From Prochlorococcus sp. AG-355-I04 (GTDB lineage: Bacteria; Cyanobacteriota; Cyanobacteriia; PCC-6307; Cyanobiaceae): a DNA stretch of 64,000 nt. A program made the translations under genes and the position numbers. The stretch lies in contig QCDL01000005.1 in NCBI GenBank assembly GCA_003280915.1, positions 40,499-104,498 on the forward strand. Reading direction: 5' to 3'. Shown in pieces: positions 1 through 11,020 of this stretch (position 1 is the stretch's first letter; each line of letters starts with the position of its first letter). Below the pieces are notes generated by a model. It saw only the letters and a program-made list of their open reading frames with translations. It searched no databases and was not told the origin of the DNA.

Positions 1-785
1 TTTTGCCATCTAAATTTTGGATTATTTTTATCAAAATCTTTCACACTTGATAAATATGGATATTTATTCTTCCATACATCTTCACTATTTTCTGTCATTC
101 CTCCTGAGCTGCTATGAAACAAAGCATTAATTAATTTGTTTTTATAAGTTAAAACCAAAGATCTTGTACTTTTAACGGCTCTGATAGTTTTATAAGTTCT
201 TGACTCCAAGCCATTGTAGACTTGATTTTTCTGGGTTGAATCTATATCAAATAAATTATTTCCCTTTTGCTTTAAGGCATAAGTTCTAGAGGCAATTGCT
301 TGTGCCTTTAACGCTTCAATAGGCCATTTTGTTGGCATCTCTGAACCCACTACACTACTTAGGTATTTTTCTATTCCTAAAACATTCACTACCAAGACTT
401 CAGATTCAAGTACAAAGAGATTAAGCTTACCAGAGAACCTCTTCTGACCTACCCATATACCTCTGCCATCAGAAGATCTAACTTGAAATTGTTGATTACT
501 TTTTAAATCATATTTTTTTTGTTTATTTTTATCAAAATATAAAATTTTTTTATTTTTATCATTTTTCAAAGTTAAGCCTTTTATTTTTTTACCTGAAAAT
601 AGTTTCCCGTCTATGGTTAAAGGAATTGATCTATCTGATCTAATCCTTAAATAATCATTTTTTGATATTAAAACTCTGATTATTGGCTCTCTAGATGCAA
701 AAACACTTTCACTCTGAAAAACACTAATAAATAAAATACTAATCAGGCAACATTTACTATAATTATTTTTAAATTTAAGTATCAC
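1..785 (-). CDS. SpoIID/LytB-domain protein (C-terminus outside window, GTG start)
   Basis: Manual reverse-strand translation; contains FHSSSGGMTENSEDVW, typical of SpoIID/LytB; partial so absent from ORF track. Confidence 0.8.
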   Translation of the reverse strand, partial: MILKFKNNYSKCCLISILFISVFQSESVFASREPIIRVLISKNDYLRIRSDRSIPLTIDGKLFSGKKIKGLTLKNDKNKKILYFDKNKQKKYDLKSNQQFQVRSSDGRGIWVGQKRFSGKLNLFVLESEVLVVNVLGIEKYLSSVVGSEMPTKWPIEALKAQAIASRTYALKQKGNNLFDIDSTQKNQVYNGLESRTYKTIRAVKSTRSLVLTYKNKLINALFHSSSGGMTENSEDVWKNKYPYLSSVKDFDKNNPKFRWQ

Positions 786-872
786 TTTGTTTAAAAACAA
801 ATGCTTAATTTGCCTAAGTTTGACTAAAAGTCTAGATTTAAGCCAGATATAAAAAAAAAATATCATAAATAA

Positions 873-1811
873 GTGAATATCACCTTCTTAGGAACAAGCT
901 CAGGAGTACCATCCTTGTCGAGGAATGTTTCTTCCCTAGCACTTAAATTATCACAATCATCAGAAGTTTGGCTTTTTGATTGTGGAGAGGGAACTCAACA
1001 TCAAATAATGAAAAGCAATATTAAATCTTCGCAAATCAAGAAAATATTTATTACACATATGCATGGAGATCATATTTATGGCTTGCCTGGACTTTTGGCT
1101 TCCTTAGGTTTATCAGGAAATAGTGAGGGTATTGAAATTTACGGTCCTTCAGAATTGCGAAGTTTTATTAATTCTGCACTTAAAAGTAGTTTTTGCAAAT
1201 TATCGTTCCCATTGCATTTTGTGGAAGTTGAAAATTTTGCATCAAAAAATAAAATTCTATTTGAAAACAATAAAATAAAAGTAAATTGCGCCTCCCTTAA
1301 ACATAAAATACCTGCTTTTGGTTATCGAGTGAGTGAAAAAGATAAGCCAGGTATATTTGATATCAAAAAGGCAGAGTCTCTAAACATTAAGCCTGGACCA
1401 ATTTATTCAGAACTGCAACAAGGTAAAAAAGTCGTATTAGCGGATGGTAGGAAATTTGATGGGAAAGAATTCTGTGGACCTCCTAGAAAGGGTGAAAGTT
1501 TTGTTTATTGCACTGATACAGTCTTTAGCGAATCAGCTGTTTCACTATCGGAAAATGCCGATTTACTCGTACATGAATCTACTTTTTCAGAGGAGGATGA
1601 AAGCATGGCCTACGAAAAATTACATTCCACAACAACTATGGCTGCCAAAACAGCGTTATTATCTAACACAAAAAAATTAATTATTACGCATTTGAGTCCT
1701 AGATACACCAAAAAAAATACAATTACGCCAAGTGATTTGCTTAAAGAAGCTCAAAAAGTTTTTCCAAATACTCAACTAGCGAAAGATTTTCTAACGGCAG
1801 AAATAAAATAA
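873..1811 (+). CDS. rnz: Ribonuclease Z (tRNA 3' endonuclease)
   Basis: [21 protein letters not shown] start and [14 protein letters not shown] metallo-beta-lactamase motif. Confidence 0.95.
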   Translation: MNITFLGTSSGVPSLSRNVSSLALKLSQSSEVWLFDCGEGTQHQIMKSNIKSSQIKKIFITHMHGDHIYGLPGLLASLGLSGNSEGIEIYGPSELRSFINSALKSSFCKLSFPLHFVEVENFASKNKILFENNKIKVNCASLKHKIPAFGYRVSEKDKPGIFDIKKAESLNIKPGPIYSELQQGKKVVLADGRKFDGKEFCGPPRKGESFVYCTDTVFSESAVSLSENADLLVHESTFSEEDESMAYEKLHSTTTMAAKTALLSNTKKLIITHLSPRYTKKNTITPSDLLKEAQKVFPNTQLAKDFLTAEIK

Positions 1812-1843
1812 ACTGCAACAGTTCGTGAGAAGAAGGGTCGTAA

Positions 1844-2446
1844 TTGACCAACCCATGGAATAATAGTCTTAGGTTTTCTATATTGATGTTGATCGAAATG
1901 GTTTCTATTTTTTCATCACTACATAAGTCTTTTAAAAGACTATTTATTTTTCTTCCTCTAATTATTGGTTTACTTATTAATCCAATCTCTACAAACGCAC
2001 TCTACCCTAGTGATCCTTCATCAGTTGAAGTACTAAAAGATGATCTTCACGGGGCCGACCTTCATAATACTGAATATGTTAAATATGATTTGTCTAATCA
2101 AGATTTAGGAGAAGCTAATCTTCAAGGCGCATATATGAGCGTAACAACTGCAAAAAACTCTAGTTTTAAAGGAGCCAACATGACGGACCTCATTGCATAT
2201 GCAACACGCTTTGATAATGCTGACTTTACTGATGCGAATCTTACCAATGGTGAGCTAATGAAAAGTGTTTTTGATGGAGCAATTATTGATGGAGCGGACT
2301 TTACTGATGCGAATCTTGATCTTTCTCAGAGAAAATCCTTATGTGAAAGAGCTAGTGGAACTAACTCACAAACTGGAGTTAATACAATTGATAGTCTTGA
2401 ATGCACAGGCTTAAAAGGTTACATGCCTCCAAAGCCAAAAGCATAA
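1844..2446 (+). CDS. Pentapeptide-repeat protein, probably exported (true start may be downstream)
   Basis: Repeats ADLHN/ANLQG/ADFTDANL; hydrophobic N-terminus. Confidence 0.85.
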   Translation: MTNPWNNSLRFSILMLIEMVSIFSSLHKSFKRLFIFLPLIIGLLINPISTNALYPSDPSSVEVLKDDLHGADLHNTEYVKYDLSNQDLGEANLQGAYMSVTTAKNSSFKGANMTDLIAYATRFDNADFTDANLTNGELMKSVFDGAIIDGADFTDANLDLSQRKSLCERASGTNSQTGVNTIDSLECTGLKGYMPPKPKA

Positions 2447-2464
2447 TATTTAAAGCTAACTAAC

Positions 2465-2824
2465 TTAATAAGGGTAAATATTACCAGGCTCTTTTGAGCC
2501 TGGTTTTTTGCTATACCACCATTCTTGTATATCAGAAGAAAATTTCTTTGAAAAAAGAGTTATCACTGTATCAACAGGTTTTGATCCAGGCTCCAAAATC
2601 TGTACTGAGTAGGATGGGCATTTTCTTGAAGCCATATCAGCAACAAACCTAGATCCTATTCTTCTCCAACTAGGCTCCTTACTTCTCCAAGCTAGCCTAG
2701 AACAGGGCCAAGGCAACTCCTCCCTATCATAAAGTCTGCAACATGGTCCAATCACCTTATAACTGTACTGCCCTCCGTAACTTGATTGAACACTGCCTGT
2801 CTTGAAAAATTCAAATTTATTCAT
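2465..2824 (-). CDS. Hypothetical protein
   Basis: 119 aa ORF, cysteine/arginine-rich (IGPCCRLYDREELPWPCSRLAWRSKEPSWRRIGSRFVADMA), looks like a conserved cyanobacterial protein. Confidence 0.7.
   Translation of the reverse strand: MNKFEFFKTGSVQSSYGGQYSYKVIGPCCRLYDREELPWPCSRLAWRSKEPSWRRIGSRFVADMASRKCPSYSVQILEPGSKPVDTVITLFSKKFSSDIQEWWYSKKPGSKEPGNIYPY
2483..2509 (+). terminator. Rho-independent terminator after pentapeptide gene
   Basis: ACCAGGCTC-TTTT-GAGCCTGGT followed by T-run. Confidence 0.9.
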
Positions 2825-2827
2825 TTA

Positions 2828-2857
2828 CAAAAAAAAGCCACCTTCATAGAGGGTGGC
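2828..2857 (-). terminator. Terminator downstream of petF
   Basis: Minus strand GCCACC...GGTGGC followed by T8. Confidence 0.85.
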
Positions 2858-2902
2858 AAAGAAATAATGAATAATCAACTTAGTAAAGTTAATTTTTTAT
2901 AA

Positions 2903-3202
2903 TTAATACAATTCTTCCTCAGCATGAGTTGTAATTGTGACATCAGATGTTGGATAAGCAACACATGTAAGAACGAAACCTGCTTCTAGTTGGTCATCAT
3001 CCAAGAAACTTTGATCTGATTGATCAACACTACCTGAAGTAACTTTTCCAGCACATGTTGAACATGCTCCAGCTCTGCAGGAATATGGAAGGTCGATACC
3101 TTGTTCTTCAGCAGCATCGAGGATGTACTGGTCATCAGGTACTTCAATGGTTGAATTGAGACCTTCACTTTCGCTGATGAGTGTAACTTTGTAAGAAGCC
3201 AT
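2903..3202 (-). CDS. petF: 2Fe-2S ferredoxin, plant/cyanobacterial type
   Basis: [13 protein letters not shown]...[11 protein letters not shown], 99 aa. Confidence 0.97.
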   Translation of the reverse strand: MASYKVTLISESEGLNSTIEVPDDQYILDAAEEQGIDLPYSCRAGACSTCAGKVTSGSVDQSDQSFLDDDQLEAGFVLTCVAYPTSDVTITTHAEEELY

Positions 3203-3336
3203 TTAAATAAAAAATTGTTGGTAATTAATACCTATCAAATACATTTTTAACATCGATTGAGTCGATATGTGAGATTTTGAAGTAAAAAATGACACAATAA
3301 AATGTATTAAAGAGTATCTATAAGAAAAACTTATGC

Positions 3337-4248
3337 TTAAGTTAGGTCAATGATTTTTTGCGCAGAAATACATGCCCAATCTTTTCTAGTTGATACTTCC
3401 AATAATTTCAAGTCATTCTCAATTAATATTTTTATAATCTCCTCTTTTTGTGAATTCAAAATTCCACTGAAAATAACTTCCCCATTGTTTCTTAAGCACT
3501 TATAAATATTTGGAATCATTTCTTTTATTACTTCAGCAAGAATATTGCATAGAACAAAATCAAATTGTTTGAGTTGATTTTTGAAAATTACTTCATCAAA
3601 AGATCCCAAATATGTATTTAAATTTTTTAAATTACCAAAATTTAGTTGAAAATTAGAGTTAGTTGAATTGATGGCTAAATAATCATTATCGACTGCACAA
3701 ACCTCTTTAGCGCCAAGCAACCTTGCGGCGACACTCAAAATCCCACTACCACTCCCAATATCTAATACCTTCTTATCAGAGAATAAAATATTCTCCATTT
3801 TTTCTAAGCAAAGATAAGTCGAAGGGTGACTTCCTGTACCAAAGGCTGCTCCAGGGTCAATTTTTATGATTTTTTTATCTTTAAATTTTTCATTTGGATT
3901 TATCCAACAAGGCAATATTAAAAAATGATTTCCTACTAATTCAGGCGCCCAATATTTCTTCCAGCTTGTTAACCAATCCTCCTCTTTAATAATGCTCCAA
4001 TGAAAAAATTGATTAGTAGGGACATTAATGTTCAGAAGTTTACTAATTATTTTTTCAAATCCGCTTTTAGAACTCTCGGCCCAATCATCAATTGGAAGCC
4101 ATATATTAACCTCTTTTTTATTTTCATTTTTAATTAAATATTCAAATGAAAAACTAAATATTCCCAGCTCATTTAATTTCCAAATAATAATTTCTTCTGA
4201 ATCACTTTCTATCAAAAAAGTTAGTTTATACCAATCTCTTATTGCCAT
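3337..4248 (-). CDS. prmA: Ribosomal protein L11 methyltransferase
   Basis: [20 protein letters not shown] and [15 protein letters not shown] motifs. Confidence 0.95.
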   Translation of the reverse strand: MAIRDWYKLTFLIESDSEEIIIWKLNELGIFSFSFEYLIKNENKKEVNIWLPIDDWAESSKSGFEKIISKLLNINVPTNQFFHWSIIKEEDWLTSWKKYWAPELVGNHFLILPCWINPNEKFKDKKIIKIDPGAAFGTGSHPSTYLCLEKMENILFSDKKVLDIGSGSGILSVAARLLGAKEVCAVDNDYLAINSTNSNFQLNFGNLKNLNTYLGSFDEVIFKNQLKQFDFVLCNILAEVIKEMIPNIYKCLRNNGEVIFSGILNSQKEEIIKILIENDLKLLEVSTRKDWACISAQKIIDLT

Positions 4249-4265
4249 TGATGAAGCAAGCCTTT

Positions 4266-5852
4266 TTATAAAGTAACTGGATTAGCATTGGTAATTCCCT
4301 CAACTTCAACAATAGTATCAAGCAACTGATTCGGTATTGGATCATCAATACTTAGAACCATAACAGCTTCACCTCTAACAATTTTGCGCCCAACTTGCAT
4401 TGAGGCAATATTTACATTGTTGCTACCTAATAAGGACCCCAGCTTGCCAATAATACCAGGCATATCTCTGTGCCTAGTAACCAACATATATCTGCTTGGC
4501 GATACGTTAACTGGGTATTGATCAATACTAATAATTCTCAATTCTCCATCAGCGAAAATGCTTCCCGCTACGCTATGGTCGCCATTATCTCCATAAGTAG
4601 TTAACTGAAGCGACCCACTAGCAAATTCAGGTCTTGCCTCATCTTTACTCTCGACAACTGTAATTCCCCTCGAATCTGCTTCTATAGAGGCATTCACATA
4701 ATTTATCCTATCTCCCAGAGCTTTACTTAGAAGGCCTTTTAGACTAGCAATTATTAATGGTTGGGAAGGATGTTGCACAAATTCACCTTGAAGCTTCACC
4801 TCTAGTTTTTGAATCTGTCCACCTGAAAGCTGGCTTATAAGAAGACCCATTGTTTCAGCCAACTGCAAATGAGGTTTGAGACTATCCATAATATCAGGGC
4901 CTAAACCTGGTATGTTTACTGCAGTTCTAGCAGATAAGCCAAGCAAGACGTCTCTAATTTGTTCTGCGACATCAACAGCTACGTTTTCTTGAGCCTCCCG
5001 AGTAGATGCTCCCAAGTGAGGGGTAAGGATAAGATTCTTTTCAACCTTTAAAAGTGGCGAATTAGATTCCAAAGGTTCTTTAGAAAAGACATCTATTGCA
5101 GCGCCTCCAATCAATGATTTATTTAAAGCTTCTGATAATGCTTCTTCGTCAATCAAGCCTCCTCGAGCACAATTAATTAATTTTGCGCTACTTTTCATAC
5201 TTTTAAGCACCTCCATGTTTACTAAATTTTCTGTCTCTGGTGTGCGAGGTAAATGCAAAGTTACATAATCGGATTGTTGGAATAAATCTTCTAGATCAGA
5301 TAGTTTAACTTGGATTTGTTGAGCTCTTTCAGTTGAAACAAAGGGATCATATCCGCAAACTTCCATTCCTAATGCATTAGCAACTTTCGCTACATGTGCG
5401 CCAATTTTCCCTAAACCTACTACACCTAATTTTTTCTTATACAGCTCATTCCCAACGAATTTCTTTCTCTCCCATTTACCTAGCAAAGTACTACTATTAG
5501 CAATTGGAATATGTCTAGATAAGGCCAACATCATAGCTATAGTATGTTCAGCCGCAGCTATTGTGTTACCCCCTGGAGAATTAACAACAAGGACTCCTTT
5601 TTGCGTAGCAGCCTCAACATCTACATTATCGACTCCAACTCCTGCTCTCCCAATGATTCTCAGTTTACTTGAAGAGTTAATAATCTCTTCAGTCACTTGA
5701 GTACCAGAGCGAATCATTAAAGCATCATAATCTTTAATAATGGAAGCTAACTCAGATTCTGAGATTCCTATCTTCTGATCAACCTGAGCAACTTGTGAAA
5801 GAATATCGATTCCTGTTTGATCAATTGGATCTGTAATGAGAACTTTTGTCAT
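4266..5852 (-). CDS. serA: D-3-phosphoglycerate dehydrogenase
   Basis: 528 aa, [13 protein letters not shown] Rossmann motif, C-terminal ACT-type domain. Confidence 0.97.
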   Translation of the reverse strand: MTKVLITDPIDQTGIDILSQVAQVDQKIGISESELASIIKDYDALMIRSGTQVTEEIINSSSKLRIIGRAGVGVDNVDVEAATQKGVLVVNSPGGNTIAAAEHTIAMMLALSRHIPIANSSTLLGKWERKKFVGNELYKKKLGVVGLGKIGAHVAKVANALGMEVCGYDPFVSTERAQQIQVKLSDLEDLFQQSDYVTLHLPRTPETENLVNMEVLKSMKSSAKLINCARGGLIDEEALSEALNKSLIGGAAIDVFSKEPLESNSPLLKVEKNLILTPHLGASTREAQENVAVDVAEQIRDVLLGLSARTAVNIPGLGPDIMDSLKPHLQLAETMGLLISQLSGGQIQKLEVKLQGEFVQHPSQPLIIASLKGLLSKALGDRINYVNASIEADSRGITVVESKDEARPEFASGSLQLTTYGDNGDHSVAGSIFADGELRIISIDQYPVNVSPSRYMLVTRHRDMPGIIGKLGSLLGSNNVNIASMQVGRKIVRGEAVMVLSIDDPIPNQLLDTIVEVEGITNANPVTL

Positions 5853-5951
5853 TTAAGATTGGTTCTTTAATCTTTTACTTTAACTTAATCTATAGTGTAT
5901 GTATCATATTTTATTAATTTGAATAACACACAAACATTTGAGGATTGAAAT

Positions 5952-6518
5952 TTGACTAAAAGTATTGTGATATTTGAAGACATTGATAAATGTATCCAGC
6001 TATTTGATGTTTTCAAAGAAAAATCAATAATGCTCTCTGAAGCTATTTTGATCCCACCAATAAGTGAGAAAATATCATCAGAAGAAACAGAATTGCTCAA
6101 TGCGAAAGCTAATATCTTATTCAAATCTCAAAATTTTGAAGATATAAGAATCTTAAATCCTAAACTTGATAGAAAGATCAGACAACAAGATATGAGTAGA
6201 TGGCTAATGCCATTCGGGTTTATAGCTGGAATAGCTTTTTCTAATATGACAAATTTATCTACCTTCAGCTTTCTTGGTTTAAATAACATCGGGGAATCAT
6301 TAATTGGAGGTCTTTTAGGAATGGGTTCAGGATATTTAGGAAGCATTGTTTCTTCTGCAAGTATCAACATTAATAGAAATAAAGAGTTAAGAACGATAAT
6401 TAATTTTAATAAAGAGGGTAAATGGCTTGTTCTACTTGAAAATCAAATTGGAGCTGAATTACCATGGGCTTTGATAAAACAATCAGAAGCAAAAGATATA
6501 ATTTTTTTAGAAGGCTAA
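5952..6518 (+). CDS. Conserved hypothetical membrane protein
   Basis: 188 aa, glycine-rich segment GESLIGGLLGMGSGYLGSIV. Confidence 0.75.
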   Translation: MTKSIVIFEDIDKCIQLFDVFKEKSIMLSEAILIPPISEKISSEETELLNAKANILFKSQNFEDIRILNPKLDRKIRQQDMSRWLMPFGFIAGIAFSNMTNLSTFSFLGLNNIGESLIGGLLGMGSGYLGSIVSSASININRNKELRTIINFNKEGKWLVLLENQIGAELPWALIKQSEAKDIIFLEG

Positions 6519-7310
6519 ATGATTGACTTAAAAGAGATCTTAATAAATTCAAACTACAAAAAAGAAACTGAGGAATTAATCAATATTGCTAACTTAGCCT
6601 ACAAACACTGGGAAACTTACTGGACTGGGTTTAATTCAACTTATGTTTGCGAGAATATTTTAAAAGATTTTGAAAATTTAAATGATTTCAAATTTTTTAT
6701 TTATGGAGGATTCTCCTCTTCTCAAAGATCTAGGATAGCTTGCTTTAGAGGAGATAATATTTTTGAAGAAGATGCGCTAAAAGGTAATTTTCCAGCTCAA
6801 GGAATAAAAATTAATGGAAATTTTTTATTTGATAATGCTACACAAGACGACTTTAGATCCCTCTTAATTGAAAATGGAGTAAATATAGCAAAAATAGGAG
6901 ATATATGGACTATTGGCGATAGGGGAGCACAAGGGATAATTGATAATTCAAATATTAAGCATCTAAATGAAAAGATTTTTTATTTAAGAGACGTAAAAGT
7001 AAAAGTTAATTTAGTAGGTATAGATGAATTACAAATACCTTCTGGAAGATCAAAAAAACTTGTAAATACAGTAGAAGCTTCAACAAGATTAGATGCCATA
7101 GCTTCAGCAGGTTTTAGGATATCACGAACCAAAATCATTGAAAGGATAGAAAATGGAATGCTCAGATTAAATGGAAGCAAAGTTAATAAGCCAACAATTA
7201 ATCTAAAAATTGGCGACAAACTAGAACTTGAAAATAAAGGATTTATCGAAATTCTAAATTTAGAAATAACCAAAAGAGAGCGATGGAAAGTTAAATTACT
7301 TAGAAAATGA
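6519..7310 (+). CDS. Photosystem II S4-domain (YlmH-like RNA-binding) protein
   Basis: STRLDAIASAGFRISRTKIIERIENGMLRLNGSKVNKPTINLKIGDKLEL S4 domain. Confidence 0.85.
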   Translation: MIDLKEILINSNYKKETEELINIANLAYKHWETYWTGFNSTYVCENILKDFENLNDFKFFIYGGFSSSQRSRIACFRGDNIFEEDALKGNFPAQGIKINGNFLFDNATQDDFRSLLIENGVNIAKIGDIWTIGDRGAQGIIDNSNIKHLNEKIFYLRDVKVKVNLVGIDELQIPSGRSKKLVNTVEASTRLDAIASAGFRISRTKIIERIENGMLRLNGSKVNKPTINLKIGDKLELENKGFIEILNLEITKRERWKVKLLRK

Positions 7311-7359
7311 AACGCAACCTGCTATTTTCTTATAAGGGGAATTAAAAATTCCTCAATTG

Positions 7360-7431
7360 GGGCGATTAGCTCAGTGGTAGAGCACTACCTCGACACGGTA
7401 GTGGCCACTGGTTCGAATCCAGTATCGCCCA
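7360..7431 (+). tRNA. tRNA-Val(GAC)
   Basis: Acceptor GGGCGAT/ATCGCCC, anticodon stem CTACC/GGTAG with loop TCGACAC (GAC), T-loop TTCGAAT. Confidence 0.93.
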
Positions 7432-7498
7432 TTAAAACTTTAGACGAACTAGGTTATATCCACAGAAAATAATTTCATTTTTTAGATTATTAAAAAAG

Positions 7499-8116
7499 AT
7501 GAAACTTAATCAAATAATTAATCTACATAAGGGGCTCACTGCATTTGTAGTGATAGGTCTTATGATTTTTTTTGATAATTTTACGATTGCTCCTTACGTT
7601 TATTTGGCTCTACATGGTACTTATGGATTACTTTGGCTTCTAAAAGAAAAGATATTCCCAGATCCTTATTTTAAAGAAAAAATCAATTTTTTAACTTCAG
7701 TTACTGGTTTTATTTTCCTTGGAAGTTACTGGGTAGCTCCCTACATTCTTATCTCATCTCAGAAGTCTGTTCCAAATATCGTAATAGCTGCATCTGTATC
7801 TATAAATATAATTGGTGTATTTCTACACTTTGCTAGTGATGCCCAAAAATATTTTTCTCTTAAATTAAAAAAAGATCTAATTAAAGAAGGATTTTTTAAA
7901 AATATAAGGAATACAAATTATCTAGGAGAAATACTAATTTATCTATCATTCGCCATACTTTCAATGAGTTTCATACCATTAGTAATTCTTGCAATATTTT
8001 TCTCTATAGTTTTTCTTCCAAGAATGATAAAAAAAGATAAATCGCTCTCAAAATATGATTCATTCGAAGAATACAAAAAGAAAAGTGGTCTTATATTTCC
8101 TAAATTAAATGCCTGA
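7499..8116 (+). CDS. Integral membrane protein, DUF1295/ICMT-like
   Basis: NYLGEILIYLSFAILS and C-terminal FEEYKKKSGLIFPKL. Confidence 0.7.
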   Translation: MKLNQIINLHKGLTAFVVIGLMIFFDNFTIAPYVYLALHGTYGLLWLLKEKIFPDPYFKEKINFLTSVTGFIFLGSYWVAPYILISSQKSVPNIVIAASVSINIIGVFLHFASDAQKYFSLKLKKDLIKEGFFKNIRNTNYLGEILIYLSFAILSMSFIPLVILAIFFSIVFLPRMIKKDKSLSKYDSFEEYKKKSGLIFPKLNA

Positions 8117-8660
8117 TAACAACTTACCCAGTTGGAGGCAAGATTTAAAATCTTCTAGAAAAAAAGAAGGCAAATCACCCTCTAATAGATGGATACAGCT
8201 TGCAACAGTCAGCGAAGAAAATGAGCCAAGATTAAGAACAGTTGTTTTCAGAGGATGGCATAAAGATAGTTCAATGATTATTTTTACAGATAGAAGAAGT
8301 GAAAAAATTGGGCATTTACAATCCAACCCTAATGCAGAAATATTATGGTTCTTTTTGAAAACCAAATCACAATATAGATTCAAAGGAAAAATTCATGAAT
8401 TAAGGGATAACAAAAATTATTGGGATTTATTATCAGAAAAATCAAAATCTTCTTGGTTTTGGGGATCTCCTGGAGAGAAAATAAACCCAAAATTCCAATC
8501 TGCTTACGAAATATTATCCAATCTTCCCAAGTCAGAAAATTTTGTAGTTCTAAATTTTGAAATCGATTCAGTAGATCTTCTTAAATTAGAACAGCCTGTT
8601 CATAAAAGATATCTTTGGGAAAAGAGTAAGAAATGGGAAAAAGTTGAAATTAATCCTTAA
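8109..8660 (+). CDS. Pyridoxamine 5'-phosphate oxidase-like FMN-binding protein
   Basis: WIQLATVSEENEPRLRTVVFRGW, RSEKIGHLQSNPNAEILWFF. Confidence 0.85.
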   Translation: MPDNNLPSWRQDLKSSRKKEGKSPSNRWIQLATVSEENEPRLRTVVFRGWHKDSSMIIFTDRRSEKIGHLQSNPNAEILWFFLKTKSQYRFKGKIHELRDNKNYWDLLSEKSKSSWFWGSPGEKINPKFQSAYEILSNLPKSENFVVLNFEIDSVDLLKLEQPVHKRYLWEKSKKWEKVEINP

Positions 8661-8734
8661 ATATTTCTAAATTGTATATTTAGGTTGAAAAACAAATAGT
8701 GATCAGTCAGTTTTAAAAAAGAAGTATTATTCAT

Positions 8735-8908
8735 ATGGATTTTTCAGAAATTCCAGAAAACCCTTTAATCTTTTTATCTTGGGTGACTGCTATAGGGCTA
8801 TTTATAAGTCTTTCAGAAGCAACAATTAAGATAAAACTTGAGAAGAGAAATTGTTATAGAAAAAGGTTAGAACTAATCAATAACCTTTATCCTAAAAAAT
8901 TAGCTTGA
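8735..8908 (+). CDS. Small protein, 57 aa
   Basis: Manual: MDFSEIPENPLIFLSWVTAIGLFISLSEATIKIKLEKRNCYRKRLELINNLYPKKLA; one TM. Confidence 0.6.
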   Translation: MDFSEIPENPLIFLSWVTAIGLFISLSEATIKIKLEKRNCYRKRLELINNLYPKKLA

Positions 8909-9451
8909 AGTATCTGAGAGTATGTTCGCTTGCAGAAATTGAAATAAGCCACCTTTACTTGTTTCTTCTTTAACTTCAACTTCCTTAGAATTTTTTGGTT
9001 TTGTTGAAGAAATGATTTCCTCTTCATCTTCTGATTTCAAAATTCTGATAATGACTTCATCTAAGGAGAAATTACCAGGCCCTGTTAATGCAATTGATGT
9101 TGCTGAAGCGAAATACAAAAGTAAAAGTTCTAGTAAGAAAATATTAAAACCTGAAGTAACTAGTGCATGATAAATGGCTACAGAAATTGTTCCCACAATT
9201 GCCAAAGCCCCGAATCTTGTCGCTAAGCCGATAATTAGTAGCCAACTACCACCTATTTCAGAGAATGCCGCTATGTATGATAAAAATATTGGAAATGGAA
9301 GATGTAATGGTCTGACAAAAGCATCAGCGAAATTTTCTATATTTGCTAATTTCTCATATCCGTGATGAATAAGAACAGTTCCAGTTATAACTCTAAGAAT
9401 TAATAAAGCAGTATCTTTGCTAAACGACTTGGTAAGAATTGTTGAGAGCAC
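8900..9451 (-). CDS. DoxX family membrane protein
   Basis: LLILRVITGTVLIHHGYEKLANI...AAFSEIGGSWLLIIGLATRFGA. Confidence 0.9.
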   Translation of the reverse strand: MLSTILTKSFSKDTALLILRVITGTVLIHHGYEKLANIENFADAFVRPLHLPFPIFLSYIAAFSEIGGSWLLIIGLATRFGALAIVGTISVAIYHALVTSGFNIFLLELLLLYFASATSIALTGPGNFSLDEVIIRILKSEDEEEIISSTKPKNSKEVEVKEETSKGGLFQFLQANILSDTSS

Positions 9452-9587
9452 TATAAAAAAATTATCCTTAAGTAAAAATAACTAGTCACAGTATCCATCG
9501 TGGATTAAAGAGCAAAAGTCGCGCCTAATTAAGTATTTATACTTAGTGCTCTAATGAATTCTTTTTCTGATTAGGAATTCAAGTAAG

Positions 9588-10742
9588 TTAAAAATTATTT
9601 TTTGAAAAATTTTCTAATATTCTCTGATTTATTTTTGGAATATTTTCTTTAAATTTAAAAAACCCTCTTTTAGCAAATTTCCAAGCAAATAAATCTTCAT
9701 CCCTCACAAGATTAAAAATTTTTTTATGGTGTAAATTTTTAAACTCAGTTATGAAATCATAATTTTCTCCTACTCCAGGATAAATAATGTCTATTTCGTT
9801 AGTATTTTTAAAAGTACTTTCCAATGAATAAGGATCAATCTGTTCAACATTATCAAATTGCTCTACAAATTCAGAGACCAAATCTTGTTTAAATTTCAAA
9901 ACAGATTCAGACAATTTAATTTGTCTTTGTTCATTTTTTAAAAGGATAATAAATACTTTTTTATAGCTTGGAAGTAAATTTTTAAGGGTTGCTAGGTGCA
10001 GATCATTTTCAAACATAATCAGATAATCTGATTTAGGATCCATATCATTTTTATAAATCTCATCTTCAAATGGTATTTGATTAGATTCTTCAAGAAAAAT
10101 TTGTTGATTACTTATTTTTTCTACATTAAATCTATTATTTGAAAACTTTCTGAGGTTTGATGATGAAAAAAGATATTGTTTTCCCTTCGTTTGCAATCCT
10201 CCGACCCATCTCCAGCTAAGAAGATTAGATGAAGCATCTCCATCAAAAAGATATTTAAAGAAAAACTTTGCTCCCAATTGCCATGGGAGGCCTAAATTAA
10301 ATATCCAAGTACTCGCAAACCACATTCTTGTATGGTTATGCAAATAGTTGTACTGCTTTAATTCATGGACCCAAGAATTAAAAAAATCTAATTCTGTATT
10401 GCCATTAATTGCACTTTCATATAGCTCATAATCAAAATCGAAATTGTTTTCTGAAATAAAATTTCTCCAAACTTTGGGTCTATTTTCCATCCAACCTTTC
10501 CAGTAAACTCTCCAAAATATTTCTTCAACAAATTTAGTTGAATTTTTGATTTTGTACTTACTTTTAATATCATTGATCAGATCATATTCCGATAATATTC
10601 TATGAGTAATGAAAGGCGATAATTTTGAAACTGAACTTTCGTTATTTGGCCCAAAATCAAAATTTCTTAATTTTGCATAATCATTGATTTTGTATTTCGC
10701 AAAATTTTCCCAGGTATTTTGAGCTTTTAATAAAAATGACAT
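9588..10742 (-). CDS. Photolyase/cryptochrome FAD-binding-domain protein with atypical domain order
   Basis: FAD-domain motifs (HNHTRMWFASTWIFNLGLPWQLGAKFFFKYLFDGDASSNLLSWRWVGG) in N-terminal half; alpha/beta-like segment C-terminal. Confidence 0.8.
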   Translation of the reverse strand: MSFLLKAQNTWENFAKYKINDYAKLRNFDFGPNNESSVSKLSPFITHRILSEYDLINDIKSKYKIKNSTKFVEEIFWRVYWKGWMENRPKVWRNFISENNFDFDYELYESAINGNTELDFFNSWVHELKQYNYLHNHTRMWFASTWIFNLGLPWQLGAKFFFKYLFDGDASSNLLSWRWVGGLQTKGKQYLFSSSNLRKFSNNRFNVEKISNQQIFLEESNQIPFEDEIYKNDMDPKSDYLIMFENDLHLATLKNLLPSYKKVFIILLKNEQRQIKLSESVLKFKQDLVSEFVEQFDNVEQIDPYSLESTFKNTNEIDIIYPGVGENYDFITEFKNLHHKKIFNLVRDEDLFAWKFAKRGFFKFKENIPKINQRILENFSKNNF

Positions 10743-11020
10743 TTTCTCATAACTTTAAAAAATTTTTTTATGTATTGATAGAAATTTCAAAAATTTGCCT
10801 TCAAATTAATCCTTAAAATTTTCTATTTCACTTTTAAGTAAATATGTTTGATTGAAGTATTTAATTTAAACGCCTTATCAGTACATTTTATACTCTTAAA
10901 TCGCTCTCTGCATAGGAGGATATTTAGTGGTCAATTACTTTTTAGATCTAATTTTAGTTTTCAAATCTTTATTTAAATGATTTTTTTCTAAAAGATTTTT
11001 AAATATTTATCAGAATTATT

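Noticed and set aside
1444-1680. 78-aa ORF inside rnz in another frame
   Set aside because: Out-of-frame overlap with a clear conserved gene
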